DNA from: an uncultured Elusimicrobia bacterium
GTDB lineage: Bacteria; Elusimicrobiota; Endomicrobiia; Endomicrobiales; Endomicrobiaceae
Direction: 5' to 3'
Length of the DNA: 7,519 bases
Assembly (NCBI GenBank): GCA_937916125.1
Contig: CALGGE010000102.1
Coordinates: 1-7,519, forward strand
Numbering within the stretch: position 1 is the first letter of the stretch; every line of letters starts with the position of its first letter. The notes under the pieces were generated by a model. That model ran no database searches. It was not told the DNA's origin and worked only from the letters and a program-made list of their open reading frames with translations. Made by a program: the position numbers and the translations under genes. Below are positions 5,768 through 7,519 of the stretch, one piece after another.

Positions 5768-6346
5768 ATGACAAATAACAGTTGTCATGCTGAGCTTGTC
5801 GAAGCATCTCGTCGTTGTCGTTCCTCTGTCATTCCCGAGAGTTGTAGTCGGGAATCTCATAGTTTGTCGTTGCCGTTGAAACTCTTCAACTTTTCAACTA
5901 TTCAACTATTCAACTGTCGTTCCCGTTCCTCTCTCGGTCGTGCTGCTTTCACTTTGGTGGAATTGGTAATTACAATCGCCATTGTGATAATTTTGTCGGT
6001 AATCTCTGTACCGATTTATAGAGGATATGTGGATAAGGCAAAATGGTCAGAAGGGTATGCTTTAGCCGGATTGATTTTATCTGCTCAGAAAGCATATTAT
6101 AGTGAATATGGATATTTTTTAAGGGAACAAGAGAGCGGTAGTCGTGGTATATGGACAAGTTTTGATACAGTACTTGGTGTAGATGCAAGAGGCAATAAAT
6201 ATTTTACCTGTTTTGATGCCGGTGCTCCGGATAATGAAAAATATTATTTTGATGCAGATTTGCTAATGCCAAAATTTGATAGTAATAAAACCAGATTAAG
6301 AATAGCTTACAATATAACAAGTGGTGTTACATACCGAGAGTTTTAA
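5768..6346 (+). CDS. Type IV pilin-like protein, paralogue 2, with unresolved start
   Basis: The pilin core is clear. AAFTLVELVITIAIVIILSVISVPIYRGY begins with Phe at 5948 and Glu at mature position +5, followed by a globular part with AKWSEGYALAGLILSAQKAYYSEYGYF and VDARGNKYFTCFDAG. It is a paralogue of the pilin at the left of the window. The position before Phe is Ala rather than the usual Gly, a weaker but tolerated prepilin peptidase site. The only upstream in-frame ATG (5768) would give a 60-residue leader encoded wholly by intergenic repeats and has no Shine-Dalgarno. TTG 5876 would give a more typical leader of 24 residues, also without a ribosome site. The gene may therefore be poorly expressed, a silent cassette, or use a repeat-derived leader. 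The coding end and family are certain; the start is not. Confidence 0.8.
   Translation: MTNNSCHAELVEASRRCRSSVIPESCSRESHSLSLPLKLFNFSTIQLFNCRSRSSLGRAAFTLVELVITIAIVIILSVISVPIYRGYVDKAKWSEGYALAGLILSAQKAYYSEYGYFLREQESGSRGIWTSFDTVLGVDARGNKYFTCFDAGAPDNEKYYFDADLLMPKFDSNKTRLRIAYNITSGVTYREF
5831..5855. repeat. REP-like palindrome ATTCCCGA/TCGGGAAT
   Basis: Perfect 8-bp inverted arms with a 9-base spacer, preceded by GTC and followed by CTC. The wider form GTCATTCCCG...CGGGAATCT is one I recall as a widespread intergenic repeat. It sits inside the open frame that precedes the second pilin domain. Confidence 0.6.
5882..5916. repeat. TTCAAC repeat tract, second copy of the feoB-downstream repeat
   Basis: The tract is made of CTCTTCAAC, TTTTCAAC, TATTCAAC, TATTCAAC in tandem, an 8-base periodicity. 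It shares TTCAACTATTCAAC with both halves of the element at 4174-4241. The inverse GTTGAAGAGT occurs at 478-487 after pilin gene 1. Confidence 0.65.
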
Positions 6347-6378
6347 GTGCTTAATAATATAAAAATATATAATAACAG

Positions 6379-6414
6379 GCGGGGTTGTCACATAGCAACA
6401 ACCCTGCTTTTATT
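6379..6414 (+). terminator. Intrinsic terminator after pilin gene 2, between convergent genes
   Basis: GCGGGGTTGT (6379-6388) pairs with ACAACCCTGC (6398-6407), ten pairs with one G-T wobble, around the 9-nt loop CACATAGCA. TTTTATTT follows. It lies between the stop of the pilin and the stop of the convergent ATPase gene (6416) and could partly serve both strands. The loop shares ACATAGCA with the pilin 1 terminator although the stems are unrelated. Confidence 0.87.
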
Positions 6415-6415
6415 T

Positions 6416-7258
6416 CTACAAATCTAAGCTGTTAGGATTTAGCAAGAAATCCTGTAAATCTATTATCAATATTCCGTCATTATTTCGCCATACCGGCGAA
6501 GAATCTTTTACAACAACAATTTTTTTGAAAGAGTCATCTATATTAACAAGCGAATTTGTTTCTTGTTCCATTTTTTCTTTGCTCGGTATGGCAAAGGCAG
6601 ATTGTATGTAGTATCTTTTGCTTCCCTGATTACAAACAAAATCCACTTCGAGATGTTTTCTTTGTCTTTTTCCGTATTTGTTTGTTATAAAAGTTTCTAC
6701 AATACCTACATCCACATTGTAACCTCTAATTTTTAATTCATTAAAAATAATATTTTCCATTAAATGTGTTTGTTCGTATTCTCTAAAACCTACTCTTGCA
6801 TTTCTTAAACCTACGTCAGTAAAATAATATTTTAAAGGTGTATTTATATACCGACGACCTTTTATGTCATATCTTAAAGATGTTTCTATCAAAAAACAAT
6901 CTTGAAGATATTTTAAATAATTTTGAATGGCAACCCTGCTTAAATTAATTCTTTTTACGGATTTAAAAGTATTTTCTAATTTTGTAGGATTGGTTAAAGA
7001 GCCTACGGCAGAAGAAATAGTATTTATAAGTTCATTAAATTCCTCTATATTAACAATTTTATATCTTTCAATAACATCTTTTAAATAGACAGTATCAAAT
7101 AAATTTTTTAAATAATTACTTTTTTCTTCAACTGTTTTCAGCACTGTAGCTGCGGGCATTCCACCGTAAAGCATATACTGTTTTAAAGCTTCAGATTTTT
7201 CTCCTTCAAAACTTGGCAAAAATTCGGAAAAAGATAAAGGATAAATACGTATTTCAAT
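6416..7258 (-). CDS. DUF4143-type AAA ATPase, C-terminal portion only (truncated)
   Basis: About 280 codons on the minus strand match the C-terminal two thirds of the AAA_14/DUF4143 ATPase family. Recognisable in order are IEIRIYPLSFSEF (the end of the ATPase domain), LKQYMLYGGMPA, DTVYLKDVIERYKI, a winged-helix-like LSRVAIQNYLKYLQDCFLIE, PLKYYFTDVGLRNA, MENIIFNELKIRGYNVDVG and LEVDFVCNQGSKRYYIQSAF. The last fits the restriction-endonuclease-like fold at the end of these proteins. The N-terminal part of about 170 residues with Walker A and B is missing. Homology ends abruptly at 7258, where base composition changes, and stops appear a little further on (for example at 7307-7309). An internal TTG (7217-7219) could open a shorter frame but has no convincing context. 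It is either a gene broken by rearrangement or cut by an assembly junction. The family is often accessory and its cellular role is poorly known. Confidence 0.85.
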   Translation of the reverse strand: MEIRIYPLSFSEFLPSFEGEKSEALKQYMLYGGMPAATVLKTVEEKSNYLKNLFDTVYLKDVIERYKIVNIEEFNELINTISSAVGSLTNPTKLENTFKSVKRINLSRVAIQNYLKYLQDCFLIETSLRYDIKGRRYINTPLKYYFTDVGLRNARVGFREYEQTHLMENIIFNELKIRGYNVDVGIVETFITNKYGKRQRKHLEVDFVCNQGSKRYYIQSAFAIPSKEKMEQETNSLVNIDDSFKKIVVVKDSSPVWRNNDGILIIDLQDFLLNPNSLDL

Positions 7259-7519
7259 GCGGAAGAACTCCAGGATGCTGCATAAGTTCTGAAATGCAAC
7301 AGCTAACTAAAGTGCGGGCATGGAAGGATAAAACATCCTGCTTATTGCTCTGAAGTAAAAATCAGAATGGATCATCAGATCCGTGGGATCCCGGATTTTA
7401 TATCGCCTCAAAAACGGGCAAACCCTTCTGAGGAGAACAGAGATCACTTTCTCCGGACCTAAAGCAGTTCAGCGAAGAATCGAAAGAGAAAAAGGACCCA
7501 AAATACACATCCCTCTATG
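7259..7519. other. Compositionally distinct segment with no recognised gene
   Basis: From 7259 on the sequence is clearly richer in G and C than the ATPase gene it abuts, and all frames are broken by stops. On the minus strand, a short open stretch of just over 50 codons ends at the TAG 7309-7307 and contains DPTDLMIHSDFYFRAISRMF; I do not recognise it. There are GGATC-rich near-palindromes around 7357-7395. It could be foreign DNA next to a deletion, part of an insertion element, or a chimeric contig end. Confidence 0.5.

Larger units (their letters stand above)
5694..5945. repeat. Mosaic of short repeats and hairpins between the porin and pilin 2
   Basis: This stretch of about 250 bases holds several recognisable pieces. 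There is a tandem ATGTACA x2 (5694-5707), a hairpin GCAAATGC-TACC-GCATTTGC (near 5738-5757), an inverted repeat ATGACAA/TTGTCAT (5768-5788) and a TGTCATGCTGAGCTTGTCGA-type segment, a sequence I recall as a common dispersed intergenic repeat in many bacteria. It also holds ATTCCCGA/TCGGGAAT (5831-5855) and a run of TTCAAC units (5882-5916). There is no ribosome site and no promoter that I can support. It behaves like a dumping ground for REP-like elements and runs straight into the second pilin coding frame. Confidence 0.7.

Noticed and set aside
5694..5945. CRISPR array in the repeat mosaic
   Set aside because: Repeats are of different types and lengths with no regular repeat-spacer pattern, and no cas genes are present.
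7309..7519. Transposase fragment suggested by the IHSD string on the minus strand
   Set aside because: Only four residues recall the HSD motif of IS3-type integrases; the surroundings do not fit, and no inverted terminal repeats could be found.

Overview
The window comes from an AT-rich, Gram-negative bacterium. A signal-peptide-bearing outer-membrane barrel protein and two type IV pilin-like proteins point to a double membrane. Strong AAGGAG ribosome binding sites and canonical TTGACA/TATAAT promoters are visible. The short, divergent pilin paralogues and the leader style of the second pilin (ending LGRAA before FTLVEL) recall gut Elusimicrobiota or similar host-associated lineages. That is an impression from memory, not a demonstrated placement.

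Layout, left to right. (1) 14-454: a small type IV pilin-like gene, closed by a strong intrinsic terminator. (2) 604-1529: a self-contained two-gene cassette with its own consensus promoter and terminator. It encodes a DUF4160 protein and a DUF2442 protein fused to an XRE-type helix-turn-helix, an arrangement that resembles a toxin-antitoxin-like pair. (3) 1531-5694: a ferrous iron uptake cluster made of feoA, feoB, a FeoB-associated Cys-rich membrane peptide and an outer-membrane porin-like protein. Its promoter overlaps a TTAG-N6-CTAA palindrome and an array of four CTAAA motifs spaced exactly 19 bp apart, a candidate metal-responsive operator. A 68-bp repeat element with inverted ends lies between feoB and the Cys-rich gene. 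(4) 5694-5945: a mosaic of short dispersed repeats and hairpins. (5) 5768-6346: a second pilin-like gene whose N-terminus emerges directly out of that mosaic. Its terminator has the same loop sequence as the first pilin's. (6) 6416-7258, minus strand: the C-terminal part of a DUF4143-type ATPase, cut off before its Walker motifs. (7) 7259-7519: about 260 bases of visibly higher GC with no recognisable gene, either a rearrangement or an assembly junction.

The iron genes probably act together. The porin would admit solutes across the outer membrane, FeoB with FeoA and the Cys-rich peptide would move Fe(II) across the inner membrane, and the operator array would repress the set when metal is sufficient. 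The pilins, the DUF4160/DUF2442 cassette, the dispersed repeats and the broken ATPase look like accessory material around this core locus.

Two start codons are moved from the longest possible reading frame because of ribosome binding sites. feoA is placed at 1643 because its only Shine-Dalgarno lies inside the longer frame. feoB is placed at a GTG at 2022.
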